From contig VTPC01000398.1 in the NCBI GenBank assembly GCA_011009095.1, positions 77,667-141,666 of the forward strand: DNA of 64,000 bases, written 5' to 3'. Below, piece by piece: positions 62,585 to 64,000 of the stretch. Source of the stretch: Ignelater luminosus (taxonomy: Eukaryota; Arthropoda; Insecta; Coleoptera; Elateridae). A program made the translations under genes and the position numbers. The notes beneath the pieces were generated by a model. It saw only the letters and a list, made by a program, of their open reading frames with translations. It made no database searches and had not been told where the DNA came from. How positions within the stretch are numbered: position 1 is the first letter of the stretch; every line of letters begins with the position of its first letter.

Positions 62585-63006
62585 TATATACGCAAATGGA
62601 TGGAAAGCGGAGAATATAGCGCAATTTCAAACCCGAACTAAAGCAAAACTCCGCCATTTCACAGCAGAACACTTTAAAACGTTGATGACTAAAAATATGC
62701 CAAAATTAGGGAAGCAGTAAATTATGGTATTCATTGTTTTATTTATTTTGATTATTTTATATCTCTGTTAAATAATAATTAATTTTTAAGTTTGTGCAGA
62801 TTTTTGTTTTGTAATATCGATGTTGTTCACTTTATGAATCTACTGTATACAAAAGATAGAAATGTAAAAATCTTTCAATGACAAAACCTGTCGACAATAA
62901 TATTAGTATTTGGAATTCATATTCCTGAAACGATTATGAACCAATATTTTAATGGCCATGAAGACTCTAATGATACTGGCACATAGAATATATAAGAGAA
63001 GTATTA
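62585..63006. other. AT-rich segment after the gap
   Basis: From the gap edge one plus frame stays open for 45 codons to a TAA at 62718-62720 (ending KNMPKLGKQ). It could be the tail of an exon hidden by the gap or chance; there is no family match. Confidence 0.25.
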
Positions 63007-63180
63007 CTTGTTTTTCAATTTGGGCACCAACTCCTAGATTCGATCTCATACCCAAAAGATTTCTTCCGTACTCCAGGCTTGAACTCACGTCGGCCCAGTG
63101 TGACTTCGCTTTCTTTGTGCCATTTACACCATGCAGAGTGATATGTAATAGGTCTCATCACTGCTACACCACCTGGGCCG
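63007..63180 (-). repeat. tRNA-derived SINE, copy 2 (same family as 3871-4035)
   Basis: Read on the minus strand it starts GCCCAGGTGGTGTAGCAGTG, which resembles a tRNA-like 5' end and A box. It continues through CACTGGGCCGACG and TGAGTTCAAGCCTGG (B-box remnant) to a body matching the first copy, and ends GTTGGTGCCCAAATTG. The head is fuller than in copy 1, with roughly 40 extra bases at its 5' side. Plus-strand frames across it are spurious. Confidence 0.65.
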
Positions 63181-64000
63181 ATAGGAAAGTACCGTTAATC
63201 TGTTTTTATTTATTGAGCTGATTTCTTCTGTGATTATGTGGTGATGTTGAATTGTGCATTTAGTGTCAATTTCAGTTGACGCCTAGAAAAAGTTACCTGG
63301 TTTGCAAATCCTCGCACTAAAGTCTCGATATAATCAGTAGTGACATGTCACTACAGGTAATTTTGAGAAAACATTTTTACCTTCGAATTAATAAAAAATC
63401 CGACCAAACTATTCTTTGGAGAAGATTTGCTAAACAGCTTATGAACCTGATAACCTATGAAAGACAAAGTAGTGGGTTTCCGTTCTATAATTATATTTTG
63501 GAATTGTATTTGTTCTGTTTTTATGTAAAGTTCTGAAGCTGTAATACCATAATCCTCTTTCTAATTCTTATTTTCTTTGATTGACATGTAAAAGAAATTA
63601 TAAAAGATTCATACTAAATCAGATTTTTTATCTTTTGTTTTTGTTTTTAACTATAAATTTTGAATGCAACCATGCAGAACGTACCTCTTTAGAAATTATT
63701 TAATTTTTTAAATACATATGACGTCATCGTTGTCATCATATAAAAGATAAGGATATTTCTCCATGCCAAGTAATAGTCATTCATTGTTTTCACTATCACT
63801 TAAAAATGATACCGTTTGACAAGTGATGTTTTTTTTACAAATACACGTACATAAAGATGCTGAAAAAAGGAAGTGCTTTTGTTTAGTTGAAGTTTTTTTC
63901 AGTAAAACTTTGTACAAGATTTTTCGCGATCATTTAAAATAAAGAAGTTAAGCATTACAGTGTGTATAGGAAAAATTAAGAAAAACAATCTTTTTCATAA
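63181..64000. other. AT-rich right edge of the window
   Basis: No gene or repeat was recognised. Confidence 0.5.

Noticed and set aside
62103-62720. Several frames of 146-205 codons on both strands
   Set aside because: They are almost entirely N from the 400-base gap.
1-64000. CRISPR array, telomeric TTAGG array, rRNA genes or prokaryotic operons
   Set aside because: No regularly spaced identical repeats, no TTAGG tract, no rRNA-like block and no compact ATG-bounded gene series were seen.

Overview
This is a eukaryotic, AT-rich, gene-poor window, most likely from an arthropod with a large repeat-laden genome, possibly an insect. The pointers are a DD34D mariner, tRNA-derived SINEs, non-LTR and integrase-type transposon remnants, splice-site-bounded exon candidates and N-filled scaffold gaps. 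There are no operons, ribosome binding sites or compact gene arrays. The lineage call is inference; nothing here fixes the species.

Layout. The left edge (1-342, minus) carries a piece that reads like a DDE-superfamily (DDE_Tnp_4-type) transposase. A 121-bp splice-bounded open exon candidate lies at 2483-2603, and a tRNA-derived SINE at 3871-4035. The stretch 4-17.5 kb is mostly featureless AT-rich DNA with a hairpin/MITE-like element near 11.85 kb. A 161-bp hAT-type MITE with imperfect terminal repeats sits at 17586-17746. A GC-richer island at 18.4-19.0 kb holds a 155-codon stop-free minus-strand frame. From 22.26 to 24.11 kb a CpG-rich repeat is interrupted by a mariner with recognisable ends (22592-24010) and by an extra inverted 113-bp piece of the same mariner. 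An unidentified decayed protein-like block follows at 24.97-25.8 kb.

From 35.4 to 38.6 kb (minus) lie two decayed copies of a retroviral-type integrase/transposase of the KRBA2/Ginger-like kind. A third, more complete copy at 58.0-59.5 kb (minus) is flanked on both sides by clusters of a TTTTGTCTA/TAGACAAAA motif. Non-LTR reverse transcriptase remnants are at 46.5-46.9 kb (plus, weak) and 51.6-52.9 kb (minus, better supported). A second SINE family is at 47.9 kb. A 100-N gap at 49.6 kb is flanked by an identical 47-bp sequence on both sides, which looks like an unmerged contig overlap. A signal-peptide exon of a secreted-protein or neuropeptide-like gene is at 60644-60758 (plus), followed by a 400-N gap and a second copy of the first SINE family in the opposite orientation.

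The only plausible host genes seen are single-exon fragments (2.5 kb and 60.7 kb). Nearly all other recognisable protein signal is dead mobile DNA. I see no convincing new biological system. The most unusual structures are the mariner with a 30-residue in-frame duplication and an identical inverted fragment beside it, and the integrase copies that share a Glu-to-Lys change at the catalytic position.
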